Source: Nipponacmea schrenckii
Taxonomy: Eukaryota > Mollusca > Gastropoda > Lottiidae
Assembly: GCA_030562195.1 (NCBI GenBank)
Contig: CM060201.1
Location: 33,338,067 to 33,402,066 of the forward strand
Direction of reading: 5' to 3'
Length of the DNA: 64,000 nucleotides
The notes below the pieces were generated by a model that had not been told where the DNA came from, ran no database searches, and was given only the letters and a program-made list of their open reading frames with translations. The position numbers and the translations under genes were made by a program. Below, piece after piece: positions 42,102 through 53,198 of the stretch. Numbering within the stretch: position 1 is the stretch's first letter; the number at the start of each line of letters is the position of its first letter.

Positions 42102-45100
42102 CGTAAGTATTTACTTATGTCCGTTTCACTAAAGCATGCGTAAGTATATTTTCATACTTACGTACATAATTTTACCTAAGTAAAAATATCAGTGACGTAA
42201 AATGCATAAATGATGACGTCTCTCACACAAAGAGTGATTTTTTACCATTGACTATTCGACAACATAATTCGATTTGTATCGAGTATTCGAAGATATTTTC
42301 AGTTAAAAGATTGATTTGAAAAATTTTCTCCCTATTTTTATTTATAAATTATTTTTATTTACATTCTGGTTGTATCTTCGGGTAAATAAATAAAATCGAA
42401 GTACCAAAATAATAGAAAGCCTTCGGAAGAAAACATTCTTTCATCTGATTGGACAATAAAACGTTCCTATTTATACCAGCTAATCAAAAGTTAAATACTT
42501 TGATTATCCAGCACTAGTTATGTAAACGAGATGCGACACTCAGAGACTTGACAACACAACCTACATATAACTTGGTACGGGGATTATCTCGAAATAATTC
42601 TTAATAGAATGCCTAAAAAAAGTTAACAAAATTACTCTCTTCATAATCCTGTGCTATCCAAAGTGGTTTGTATTTCCAGGCATGAAGGTGTCTACATTTG
42701 GTTAGGAAACTAGTGGTTTAATCCTTGAAATCTTTTTTTCACTCCAATAGGCCTACTTATATGCACTGCGCGTTCGATATGACCACATTGATTACGGTTG
42801 ATTCGTCCAATATACGGGTCGGTTCGCCTACATAGATATTTTCCACACACAACTATTAATTTGTAATCTAAGAACTAAGATAACCGACTGTAGTATTCAA
42901 GAACTATAGTGTGTCCAATTTTGAAATATCAGTAGGTTAGAGATGTCGCCAATTGCCTTTGGACTTTTGGGTTATTTCGAGTTAAATATTTGTTAACAAC
43001 TCTCTTGTTGACTGCCATAACATAATTTTATTAAAAGAGAAGTTCAGAATATAGCTTTTCAACCTTGTGAATCAACGTATATGTACGAATAATCGAATGG
43101 TAAAAAAACTTATTCGCGAAATTAGCTTAAAATTCTTCAAATGGATGAGCTGAGCACAAGACGCCTGACACTGTCGAGAAAATGGCTTCCTACATTAGCC
43201 TTCGGGAAAACCTATACTCAGACTGGTCGAACGGTCAAATATCGTAACTTGTGAAGAAGTAACAAAACATCATAAAACTATTCAAATTATTCGTCGATTA
43301 ATTCTCTCTGCTCGGTTTGGTAGCAATTTTCAAACCCTAATCAGACGAGAAGTCGTGTGGGAAAATACTTACGCCTGCTTTTACTTGACGTAGGATTTAA
43401 GCATCATATTAACGTAAGTAAAATCTTACGTCTTTTAGTGAAACGCAATTTCAACCTACATATATACTTACGTAAATTCTTCTACTTACGTACCTTAGTG
43501 AAACGGGGGCCAGTAACTCAAGTCCAGAAAGAAAATTGCGAGAATGGGATCAATGTTATCAATGTTCAACCAAACATGAACAGTAAACCGACAGCCAATT
43601 TAAGCTCGAGACTCAGTAAACCATCCGAAAAAGAACAAAACCTGCGTCATTCGCAAGAAATGGGGTCAATGACAGATGCTATAACACATGACGTCATGTT
43701 GCAGACTGTTCAAACAGAAGAAAAGTCAGTACATGTTGTTATTTCGGAGCCAGAGAAGCCTAAAAATCCTCAATCCAACATCTCAACTCAGACTGAGAAA
43801 AAAAAGGGGAAAAAATCATCATATTTTACAAAAAGATTTCGACATTTCAGCGGAGGATGATGGAGTTAATTTTCTTGATGAACCGAATATTTTCTGCCCC
43901 CCTCCCTTATTTTATAATAAGTATGCTGAACCTAAATTACAAATAGAGCGTCCTGTTTATTACACAGACGAAGAAAGTTTCGACGATTTGAGTGAAACAG
44001 GAAGTGTATGCGAAAAACTTTCCAAAATTAAGGATCCTGCCAAACCTGAGCAAGGTCCATCACCAAGAAAATCTGATGTAAATGTGCCTTTGACTGTTCG
44101 AGACTATCGGAAATCCAAACAAAATAGAATAGTCAACATTCAAAGCCCTGTGGTTCAAAATAATCCAGTGTTTCCAATTTTAACTGCCTTATTAAATGAA
44201 CTTGTGGGGATTCAAGGTTCACAGGGGCTTGAAAATGTCCTTCAAAAAGTTGGGCATGTATCTTCCCTAGGACATTCTCCACATCAGTTGACTCATCAGA
44301 AGGTGAAGGATGCCCCCACTGTAAATGTTGCACGGTCAACACTCAGCTCCCAAAATAAGAAAAGCCTAAAGAGGGATGATGAAATCAACATGTCAACTAA
44401 AAATAAAAGCTGGATAAGAAAAGCTCCACAGTCCGTCCCAAAAACTGGAAAACTCACATATGGGTTAACCAGGACACAAAAATTGAGGATTGCTAAGAGT
44501 AATCCAAAATGGCTGCAAGAGAAGGAGAAAGTTGATGAAGGTCACAAGCCAAAGCCGCCATTAACAGTCGTTTCAGAAGAGGACCAGAGCATCACCAACT
44601 TTTCAGACACTTTGACAGAGGTACGAAGACTGGCTGAAAAGGAACTAGCCAACGAAACACTTGATTCTGTCCATGATTTAGGGTTATCAGAACGGAGTTC
44701 TCACCCCAGCCCAAAACATAAGAGAAAGCATCTCCAGAAGAAGAAGACTAAAGGTCAGCAAAGTCCTTCCAGAGTCCAAAAATCCAAACCATTTGATTCA
44801 CAAATGCCTATAACACCACAGTCAAACCCTAAAACATCAGTTTCAGCATTAGGTGTCAGCCCTCTTTTAACTAAACAGGATACCAAAGCCAACGGTTCCT
44901 CAGTGAAAACCGTCCAAAGTTCTCCCATGATCATTGAACACGATGAGTCTCATCCTCGGCAAGAAGCAATGGAACCTGAACTGCGAAGATTTATCTCTAA
45001 ATCCGGCAGTGACGAGTCCGTGGATTATCCTTCGGATTCCAAAGACCATGTTGGTGTGGAAGTCCAGCTGCCAAAATATCCAGTGGATGATGACAGCGAT

Positions 45101-45859
45101 GAAGACATTTCTTTACCAGATAATGATGAAAAAGGAAGAAAAATGTCCACAGGATTGATAGAGAGGAGCACATCGTTCCGCGAATCAATTTTGGGAAAAT
45201 CACACGATTCGTTTGACATGAACGATCCAGGCCCTCTCGAATCCACTAGAACTTCTCAGTCGTATCAAACAGATTTCACTGATTCTCCAAGAAAGCCTAA
45301 AAATGATCCAAAAGAGGTCACTGATTCGAAGATCTACCAGTCCACAACAGATAACGACACTCGACAGTTTTTGTCCACGGAAGAACCCGAACTTCAAGAA
45401 TTAGTCAGCGGTGGAGAATCCGAGTCGGCCGAGTCGCCGCGATATGTACCAACATTTGCTGATACCAGTAGTAAACCAAGTGTGCGTTCTTCTATGAAAT
45501 TTCCAGTGCTGAATCCGATTTCGTCTGAGCAATCGCCGATTCCAGCTACTAGAAAATCCACCGCCAAATCAGAAGGTAGACCGTCCAAAACGTCTGAAAA
45601 CGCGGATTCTGTAGGAAGCTCTGTCATACCTACGCCTAGATCTCGACGATTTCCCCGAGTGCGAGAAAGCATCCATACGGAATCAGTGAGTTCATACGTA
45701 CCATCTGAAGACGGAGTGGTCACATTGGATAGTGAAGCTAACTATTCCGATGACTTTCATAACACGGCAAGTATCGGCAGTGTTTCCGACCTCTCTCCAT
45801 CACCAGACATTCTTCCTCGGAGAATTCCCACCACCAAACTAGGTTATACTATATCGTAA
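41448..45859 (+). CDS. MAP10: MAP10-like microtubule-associated protein, interrupted by a MITE
   Basis: The start ATG 41448 has an A at -3 and gives MPVPEVEESLFSLELVIDKI, then FPAVAFRLLDFPTILI. This is the MAP10 (KIAA1383) N-terminal signature. The C2-like N-terminal domain runs to about residue 190. After the MITE (42046-43510) the frame continues, and FCPPPLFYNKYAEP, a second family signature, follows at about 43890. A long Ser/Lys-rich disordered region ends at TAA 45857-45859. Without the MITE the coding length is about 980 codons, near the roughly 900 of vertebrate MAP10. It is intronless, as in mammals. MAP10 binds and stabilises microtubules and acts in cytokinesis. A further one-base frame change lies between 43798 and 43855, near runs of eight and six A. 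The assembled allele therefore encodes a truncated protein. AATAAA lies at 45951. Confidence 0.88.
42046..43510 (+). mobile_element. Harbinger-type MITE copy 1, inside MAP10
   Basis: The 1465-bp element starts GGCGCCGTTTCACTAAGG and ends with the inverted copy CCTTAGTGAAACGGGGGC. It is flanked by CAG at 42043-42045 and 43511-43513, a 3-bp duplication of the CWG type used by some PIF/Harbinger elements. Its outer about 190 and 140 bp match the ends of the full element at 46155-52882. The interior has no transposase. Near 43180 it keeps GAGAAAATGGCTTCC, like the start of the full element's Myb gene. Confidence 0.92.
43514..45859 (+). pseudogene. MAP10 downstream part, cut from its start
   Basis: The frame resumes right after the MITE (TQVQKENCENGINVINVQPN) and keeps open to about 43840. 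It then switches frame and stays open for some 670 codons. Recognisable stretches are FCPPPLFYNKYAEP, TRTQKLRIAKSNPKWLQ and SYVPSEDGVVTLDSEANYSD, with PRRIPTTKLGYTIS at the end. Preservation of this long frame argues that the gene was under constraint until recently, or that an uninterrupted allele exists. Confidence 0.8.
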
Positions 45860-45950
45860 TAATATTAGATGATTTTAATTTTAGTTCATGTTTTTAGGAA
45901 CAAAGTAGTCCAGAAATTTGTTTTAAAGGGATAATAGGTCTTAGCATGAA

Positions 45951-45956
45951 AATAAA
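45951..45956 (+). terminator. Polyadenylation signal of MAP10
   Basis: An AATAAA hexamer about 90 bp after the MAP10 stop codon. It is the first in the downstream region and lies before the Harbinger element. Confidence 0.5.
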
Positions 45957-46154
45957 AGTTCTCAAGAAAGGTCAATATGAGTGTATATCCATCAGAGAAC
46001 TTACCTGGTGTTTACACCTCTATTTGGCCAGGTAAGACCTAAATATGCTATTCAAAGCATTTAATACTTTAAAAAGAGCAAGATGGTCATTCCACCTTCA
46101 ATAAGATAGACAATTACATAGTGTATCTGATGAAGCTTCCTGTACACGCCAATA

Positions 46155-46345
46155 GCCCCCGTTTCACTAAGGTACGTATGTATTTACGTAAGTTTTATAC
46201 TTACGTTTAACGTAAGTATTTACTTACGTCCGTTTCACTAAAGCATGCGTAAGTATGTAAACATACTTAGGTAAATATTTTGACTTAAGTATAAATATAC
46301 GTGACGTAAAATCAATTAATGATGACGTAAATGACGATATTATCG
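46155..46345. repeat. Left terminal inverted repeat and subterminal region
   Basis: It begins GCCCCCGTTTCACTAAGG. Several copies of the palindrome-like core ACTTACGTAAGT-type sequence follow, with the second CGTTTCACTAAAGCATGCG at 46231. The two MITEs share this region closely. The repeats are plausible binding sites for the transposase or its Myb-like partner. Confidence 0.8.
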
Positions 46346-46367
46346 TCTGACACTAGCACTTGTCAAA

Positions 46368-49300
46368 ATGGCTTCCGTTACCAAAAAAACCTAACTGGTC
46401 CACTGAAGAGGTATCGGCCTTGGTAGAAGCCGTAACAGCCCGCCAATCGACCATTCGAGCCAAGTTCAACCCGGGTGTGACGAGCAAGAACAAGCAAGAT
46501 GCATGGTTGATGGTTGTGGAAAGGTACGTGTATTAAAAGTATTAATAGGCCTAGAGAAGAGTAGGCCTAAAGCAGGTCCGAACCTAAACTAGCTTAAAAA
46601 ATGTTTTCCTTTTTGTCCTTGGTTAACCAAATAAAAATGATTTAATAAAATAAGAATCCTCAATAAAACCGATGTGCTTCGAATGTACTTCTATTTATAA
46701 ATAACCAATGAATGTTCAAATAAACCACTTTCGTTTTGTTACACTATCTTCTTTTACGCAAAATTGCGTCTACTGCCATTGGCTTGTCAAATTCAACATC
46801 TGTTTGCACAGATTTAAGAATGGTTCACAATATCATTCTATAAGGTAAGTGATTAAACTTTAGGTAGCATATTTTCTTATTTCATTACTTTTTTATAGAG
46901 TGAATACAGTAAACGGGTCATCAGTCGAAAGAAACTTAAATGATTGCAAGAAAAAATGGAATGACGTACAGTCTAGTTTGAAGAAGAAGGAGGCTGGGAG
47001 GAGAAGAGAGATTGTCAAAACCGGTGGTGGTCCGAAGCCCGACGATTTGAATGAGTGGGAGAGGAAGGTAAAGGTTTTGCTATTCAATATCTCTAGACAC
47101 ATGTAGTCTTAGCTTGGCTAGTCATGTGCATCAACATTTGGGAGAGTGTGTCCAGTTATTATGTCTTGTTTTCAAAATTGTTTTTTGTATACTAGCTATT
47201 TGACAGTACTTTCTTCCCGTTGACCCTATTTTATTAATATGAACAGAATCTCAAGAGCCTGTGGTATGCCCTATAATTAATACTCCTACTATTTGAACAA
47301 CCTTAGGCTATATCAACAGTGACTGTAACAGCATGTTTCAGGTTCAGTTTAAATATTGGTAATATTTCTGTATCGTTTACTGAGCACCATTTTAACAGTG
47401 GAAATATTTTATTGTATTGGTTGTGAGTGGCATATGTGGTGGTGTTGATTCCTTAGATATGCCTGCCAGTACACCTGAAGGTTACTATACAAATTATTAA
47501 CTTATTGTGCATTGAAATAATCAAATTTGCACTTCAGAAATATATTGAACAACATATCCATACTTACGTCCCTCAACATCAACACCTATTTATGTTTATT
47601 TATTTACTTAAGATCAATCCATGAAAAATTAAATATTGTATATTGGCTATTTCTCTGAAGTGTCTTTTGCCATAAGCAATTTGATTGGATGTTGCAGGAA
47701 CTGTCTTACGAACTTAGTGAAATCTAAAAGCATATAATATGTTTTTTCAGATATTCAATTTGTCACATTTGAAACTGAAACTCCTGAATGCTCAAGAACA
47801 TCAGGTATGTAGCCTATAATGTTAAACAGCACACATATCCTTCAGCCTGTGAATGTGTACACAAGTAACTTTTAAACTAAAAGTTCTGCTTGAATAAACC
47901 ATTGAGAATAAAAAAATCTTTATATGCTTAGTTCATGTTAAAAAATAATAATTTTTTTATTAACATTTATGAATACTATATTTATACAAGCTTATACACA
48001 ACCATCCTTATATTTACTAAAAAAAACTATGATATTGTCATAGCACACTAATGACTTGATCTAAAATTTGTGGCATAATAAAAAAAAAGCTCACATAAAA
48101 CATATCTGAATGTAAATATAACAATTTAAGTTAATAGCATTATTGTTGTGTAAAATGCAATAGATCAAGCTACAAACATACATAAATGACTTTGTCCTTT
48201 ATTTAATTTGTGGCGTGATCTATTGCATTTTACACACCAATAATGCTATTGAGACCAACATTTAATCCTTGTATGGATTTTTATGGGTGTAAAACCTTTG
48301 AAGTGTTTATATATCTAATAACATTTTGTACATTTTATGATTTACAGAAAAAAATGAAACATCAAATTCTACATGGGAGGTATCTACAGAGAAAGGTAAG
48401 TCAAATCTTCTATATAATAGGGATTGTTTGGAGTTTGTCTAAATTTTGTATGTGTATTGAGAACACTGGTAGCTTCAAATTTGCACTGTTCCAATTTTCA
48501 TTCCGACTTCTGTGGTTCTTGCGATTCCACTAAAACTAACGCGTTTTATGACTTTTGACAATCACTTAAATATTGCAAAAATCATTTACCTCAAAACTAG
48601 ATTAAACTTTTGAATAAAATTGCATTAAAAAGAAGGCGGTAGAATTGATATCAATTGCTATATATACAATAATACAATAATAAAATACTTTCACTGTTAA
48701 GATGGTGCTTTAATATTTTTAATATTTGTTCATACATGTAATAATTAATCATATTATCCAAAGATTCCTAATGATTGAGCATAATGTTACTTTATTTCTA
48801 GAAGAAAAGATGAAACCCAAAAGAAAGGGTTTTAGAAATGGCGACTCAGAAGGTTTGTTGAAATAATTACAATACAAGCAATTTTTTTTCATCACCAGTC
48901 TAATTAAAATTATATCACAATTTGGCTTTTTTTCCACCATCTCTATGTGATCTAACAAGATTTATATGGCAACCATTTTCTGGTAAATTTAATTTCAACC
49001 AATCAAAAAGTGGCAGGAAGATGCGTGTCTAAATAAGGCCTGGGGTATGCATTACTTCTCCGACAATGCATAGTTCTTATTAAGACACGAAAGTTCTACA
49101 TATGCCATTTTTTGATTGGTTGAAATGGAACTCTACCAGAACACACTTGCCTTATTAATCCTGGTTGATCACAAAGAGACGAGAGAAAAAAGCGAAATTG
49201 TGATCTAATTTAAATTAGATTGGTTCACCAGCAGCCTTTTTCGAGGTGAATTAGTCCACATAGAAGGTCATAATAATGAAAAGAATTATGGAAACTAGAT

Positions 49301-49692
49301 AATTGACATTAAGGGGGAACAGTCGACATTTTCGTGGGTTGATTTGGGTTTTGAAAACATGTAAAAAGTCTTCTACAAATAAACAAAAATCGCAGCTATA
49401 CTGGTATATTTAGTATGTCTTTCCAATATATCGCATAGTCTCACTCTATATTTGATGTATCAAGCCTTGTTTTTATTATTGGTCTGCTTAATGTATTATT
49501 ATATTAATTTTAGATTTACAAGGTGCTGCATATGCTGATTCTTTGCTAATGATAGAACGTGAAAAACTAGAAATTAAAAAGAGAAGACTTCAGCTTGAAG
49601 AAGAAAAGGTGGAGGTTCTGAAAGAAATTTTACATGCCTTAAAGGGATCCGAAAATCAAAATGAAGTCTTGCCTGTGATTAAATTTTTATAG
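46368..49692 (+). CDS. Myb/SANT-like DNA-binding partner protein of Harbinger (spliced)
   Basis: Exon 1 (46368-46523) starts MASVTK and, after an A-run with one base too many (46383-46389), reads NWSTEEVSALVEAVTARQST and KQDAWLMVVER. Exon 2 (46899-47067) continues with VNTVNGSSVERNLNDCKKKW and GGGPKPDDLNEWERK. Together they form the Myb/SANT-like trihelix domain. Likely further exons are 47751-47804, 48348-48396, 48801-48852 and 49513-49692. The last reads MIEREKLEIKKRRLQLEEEK, a coiled coil, and ends at TAG 49690-49692. The last four join in phase 1. Exon 2 ends in phase 0, so one exon may be missing or misplaced. In this family the protein helps nuclear import and DNA binding of the transposase. 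Confidence 0.75.
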
Positions 49693-49990
49693 ATAAAGTT
49701 TTCGTTTTTTTTAAATCTATCCGGTGGCTCAGAAAAAACAATAACACTTTTCATTTCAGGATTATTCAAAAAGTAGGTATCAAATCTAAGAAGTTATAAT
49801 AGCTTCATAGTTTGGAACACAAATAGCAGCATTTTATAAAAATTCCTTGTCGAAAATATAATGCCAATTATTTATTTATTTCTTTATGAGAAATTAAAAA
49901 ATGTTGTATATTGCTATATATTAGCTGTGGTACTTAATGAATAATGAAGAAATGGGAAAGTGTTGTTGTTTCTTTGGTACTTTTTTTAGC

Positions 49991-52698
49991 TCAAAATCTT
50001 TGGATAATACGATTTCTTATTACATGCCCATCATCATTCCTTTGCACATTATGATGCATGTTGTCATCCATATCTTCATTTTGCTCAATATTTTCTTCTA
50101 AGGGTATGCCACCATCTATGCACATGTTATGTAAGATGAAACAAGTAGTAATAACTTGTACACATCTGGTAGGAGAAAATGGTAGGCATCCTCCAGTCTT
50201 ATGTAAGCACCTAAAATTATACAATAGTGCATCATCTTGTTAATGGTGTACTAGTGTGTTAGGTTGAGTGAAAATAATAATTTAAACATACAAAAGCCAT
50301 AATCACCCAGGACACAAAAACCTACTTATTTCCAAAAATGTCCTCATTATTTAATATATAAAAAAGTATAAATAATAATATAACCTCCATTGAATATGTT
50401 TTGGTATTGATTTATTACATATTTGGTTATATAAACATATATACATGTATATATTGCCCAACAAGATCCTAAAATACCTCATCTACTAATAATATACAAG
50501 TCTCCGCAGGGCCAGTAGCCTTTACTGGCATCAACAACACATCAAACCAGCTTTCTCACTGGCAAGGACAAACTTGATGTAGAAGGTGAGGGAATGTGGC
50601 CATATTATGTTTCAAGCTGTATGAGAAATGAGAATATAACTTATTCAGAACAAATATTTGAATAATACCTGAATCTAGATTTCAGGACACCAAAAGCCCT
50701 CTCTATCACAACTCTTGTCTTGGTATGAGCTTGGTTGTATCTTTGCTCCTGTTCAGTGTTTGGGGTCAGCAGTGGGGTCATCAGCCATGGTTTCAGTGGG
50801 TACCCAGAATCACCCAACAGCCAACTGGATCCATTATCATGTTCAACCATGGTATCCATGAGACTGGAGTTCGTTAGAACAAAGGAATCATGTACTGACC
50901 CAGGCCATTTGCACACAAGGTTTGTATATCTAGAAATAGATATAAATATGCCTAATTAAGAAGTAGTCTAATATTCATATGATATACAATATACAAATTG
51001 TTTCATTTTTCATTTTCATTGGACATTTTTCACTCGTATTTCCCACTAGCGGACATTGTACACTTGTACATAATCTTATTTTTAATTTCATGAACTTTCC
51101 ATTCTATTTTTACCCTCTATCATTTACAATTCCTGGAAGAGCTGATACTGTTGATATTTTGATGTTAAATACCAGTAATATTTTGTTCCAAAGTTGAACA
51201 TACCTATATGGAGGGTATAGAGGGGTGTTGATCATCAGTGGGAATGGTTGGATACAAGTTAACAAAACAACAAGTTTTGACAGCTATGATATCAGTCTTT
51301 GATCAGTGTGCTTGGTATTTGCAATGATACAGGTCGAAACTCAAAACAGCATCTAATGGGTGGATCAACTCCCAACAGTGTGCCAATGTAATAATTATGC
51401 TTGAATTTTGGAAGACATTTCATCCATTTGGTAATAGATGGCATGTCCATCCAATTCGTCAGTAGATGGGATTACCATCCATTTTGCTTTGGATGGATTT
51501 TTTCTTCCGAACAGCAGATTTTGGAGTTGAGTTGGGATGGTTTTCCATCTTGAAACTGACTGACAATACGCATATATAAACTCCATTGAATACACTATCA
51601 AGGACGCTACTATAAGCCTGAACTGACACTTGTTTGAAAAAGTTTAAAACTGCTTCTTTTCGTATTAGGACCAAATTCATTAAATAAATACCTCATCTTG
51701 CTGTTGCATACAGCTTGCACGTTTATAGCATGGTACCCTTTTCGACAAACGTAGTCTGGTTCATTTAATGATGGTGCTAATATTGGTATTAAAGTTCCAT
51801 CAATGGCACCAATCGTATTTGGAAACTTAGCCATTTTGTAAAAATTTTGTTTTGTAACAGCAACATCTTCATCTGGTGAGATTTTGTCCAGCAATTTTAA
51901 ATTTATAGCTTTAGTACATGAATAAATGCAGCGACTGGCAGAGGATCTAGATATTCCATGTATGTCAGCGACTTCCGACAAAAAATCGCCTTTGGCCAGG
52001 TATCTTAGTGTAACTAACACCTATAAAATACATATTTCATTTATTTTGGATTTATAAAGTTTTATTAAGTGAAATGTTTAAGCGAGTAACATAAAAATAA
52101 TATTTGCTTTTCTTTATTTTATTTTAGTTTATTATTTTTAATGTTATATTTGTTATGTACAATTTGACCTGATAATAACGTTGATCTAGGTCTACAATAA
52201 AATATTATCTTATTTTATCTTATCGTTAATATAACACAAGTAATATTATGTAGACCGTGTGAGCTGGAATACCTTAGCCTAATAATAATAAAATGCTACT
52301 ATAACTGGGCCTATATGCGGTCATTATCGAAAGTGACGAAAATCATTTTTACATCTATCTATTATTAGATTTATATTTAGTATTCTATTAATAAACTCGT
52401 TTGTATTGGTTAATAAATGACGGGGATTTCCATATCTATAAATAAACAACCAGTCATTGGTTGATGTTTTGTTTACCTTTGTGACAGTCGGAATAGAGTG
52501 ACTTCTATTTGTAACCGGTCCAACCACATCCTCAACCTCATCCACCAACTGCAAAATCTCCTGTCGAGGAAACCTGTATTTGCTGATGAGTTCCTTGTCT
52601 GTATAGGTATCCAGAACTTGGGTCCGGTCGCGAAACACCCGCGCTCTTCTTAATAGTCGCCGATTTAGTCGCTCTACTAAAACCATGTTGGCTGCCAT
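49991..52698 (-). CDS. HARBI1-type DDE transposase of Harbinger, four exons
   Basis: Exons on the minus strand are 52698-52477, 52020-51692, 50929-50669 and 50210-49991. They total 1032 bases, so 343 residues plus stop, close to the usual HARBI1 length. All junctions are GT-AG and the frame is continuous. Exon 1 encodes the N-terminal region (FPRQEILQLVDEVEDVVGPV). Exon 2 gives LVTLRYLAKGDFLSEVADIH, a helix-turn-helix, and TIGAIDGTLIPILAP with the first catalytic Asp. Exon 3 gives WPGSVHDSFVL, LLGDSGYPLKPWLMTPL with the second Asp, and RVVIERAFGVLKSRF with the Glu. Exon 4 gives CVQVITTCFILHNMCI. No stop or frameshift is visible, so the gene looks intact. It would cut and paste elements carrying the matching ends. 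Confidence 0.9.
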
Positions 52699-52739
52699 TT
52701 TCTTACGCTAATCAGACGACAAGTCGCGAGAAAAAATAC

Positions 52740-52882
52740 TTACGCCAGCTTCTTAGTTGACGTAGGATTTAGGCAACATATTTACGTAAGTAAAATCTTA
52801 CGTCTTTTAGTGAAACGCAATTTTAACCTACATTTATACTTACGTAAATACTTATACTTACGTACCTTAGTGAAACGGGGGC
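52740..52882. repeat. Right terminal inverted repeat
   Basis: It ends CTTAGTGAAACGGGGGC and contains the inverted subterminal TTTTAGTGAAACGCAA at about 52805-52820, as in both MITEs. It begins about 40 bp before the transposase start codon, so the terminal region may also serve as the transposase promoter. Confidence 0.8.
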
Positions 52883-52940
52883 CTGAGCTTGTAGCCAGTT
52901 AGGCCCTATAATGTAGGGTGATGTAAATTGATGTATCATA

Positions 52941-53115
52941 TTATGACGTTATTTGATTATTACGTCATTGTACTGTTGAGCCGTGTGCAAATCACTTCCG
53001 CCCAACTCGAAAATAAAGACTGTTCGCCTACAACATTCTCTTCTTCTTTTATTCAGGTAGGGAGATGTCAAGTCAGTCAGCTGTGTAATGTGCCAGTAGC
53101 CAAGGGGTGGTAACA
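52941..53115 (+). repeat. 5' LTR of Gypsy C, incomplete
   Basis: From TATTATGACGTTATTTGATT to GGTAACA it matches the 3' LTR, with a short deletion after ATTCAGGTA. The first about 65 bp of the 3' LTR have no clear match here. That part is lost or diverged next to the Harbinger right end at 52882. AATAAAGACTG in the LTR may hold the poly(A) signal. Confidence 0.8.
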
Positions 53116-53119
53116 TTTC

Positions 53120-53136
53120 TGGGGGCTTTCCGGGAT
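53120..53136 (+). promoter_or_regulatory. Primer binding site, tRNA-Pro-like
   Basis: TGGGGGCTTTCCGGGAT lies five bases inside the 5' LTR. It differs from the well-known tRNA-Pro type primer site by one base missing and one change in the centre. This is where reverse transcription would start. Confidence 0.6.
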
Positions 53137-53198
53137 TATATTAGAAGATATTTAGAAGAAGAAAGCAGTAGGTGTAAACTTACATCATATAGTTTCTC

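Larger units (their letters stand above)
46155..52882. mobile_element. PIF/Harbinger DNA transposon, apparently full length
   Basis: The 6728-bp element has long terminal inverted repeats starting GCCCCCGTTTCACTAAGGTA at both ends. A second CGTTTCACTAA motif lies inside each end (46231 on the left, inverted at 52808-52817 on the right). It carries two convergent genes, a Myb/SANT-like protein on plus (46368-49692) and a HARBI1-type transposase on minus (52698-49991). This is the typical Harbinger gene pair. The flanks are ATA on the left and CTG on the right, so no matching 3-bp duplication is visible. Two MITEs with the same ends lie at 42046 and 56466. Confidence 0.9.

Noticed and set aside
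44133..45723. Several minus-strand frames under MAP10
   Set aside because: They are antisense to a long plus-strand frame with family signatures.
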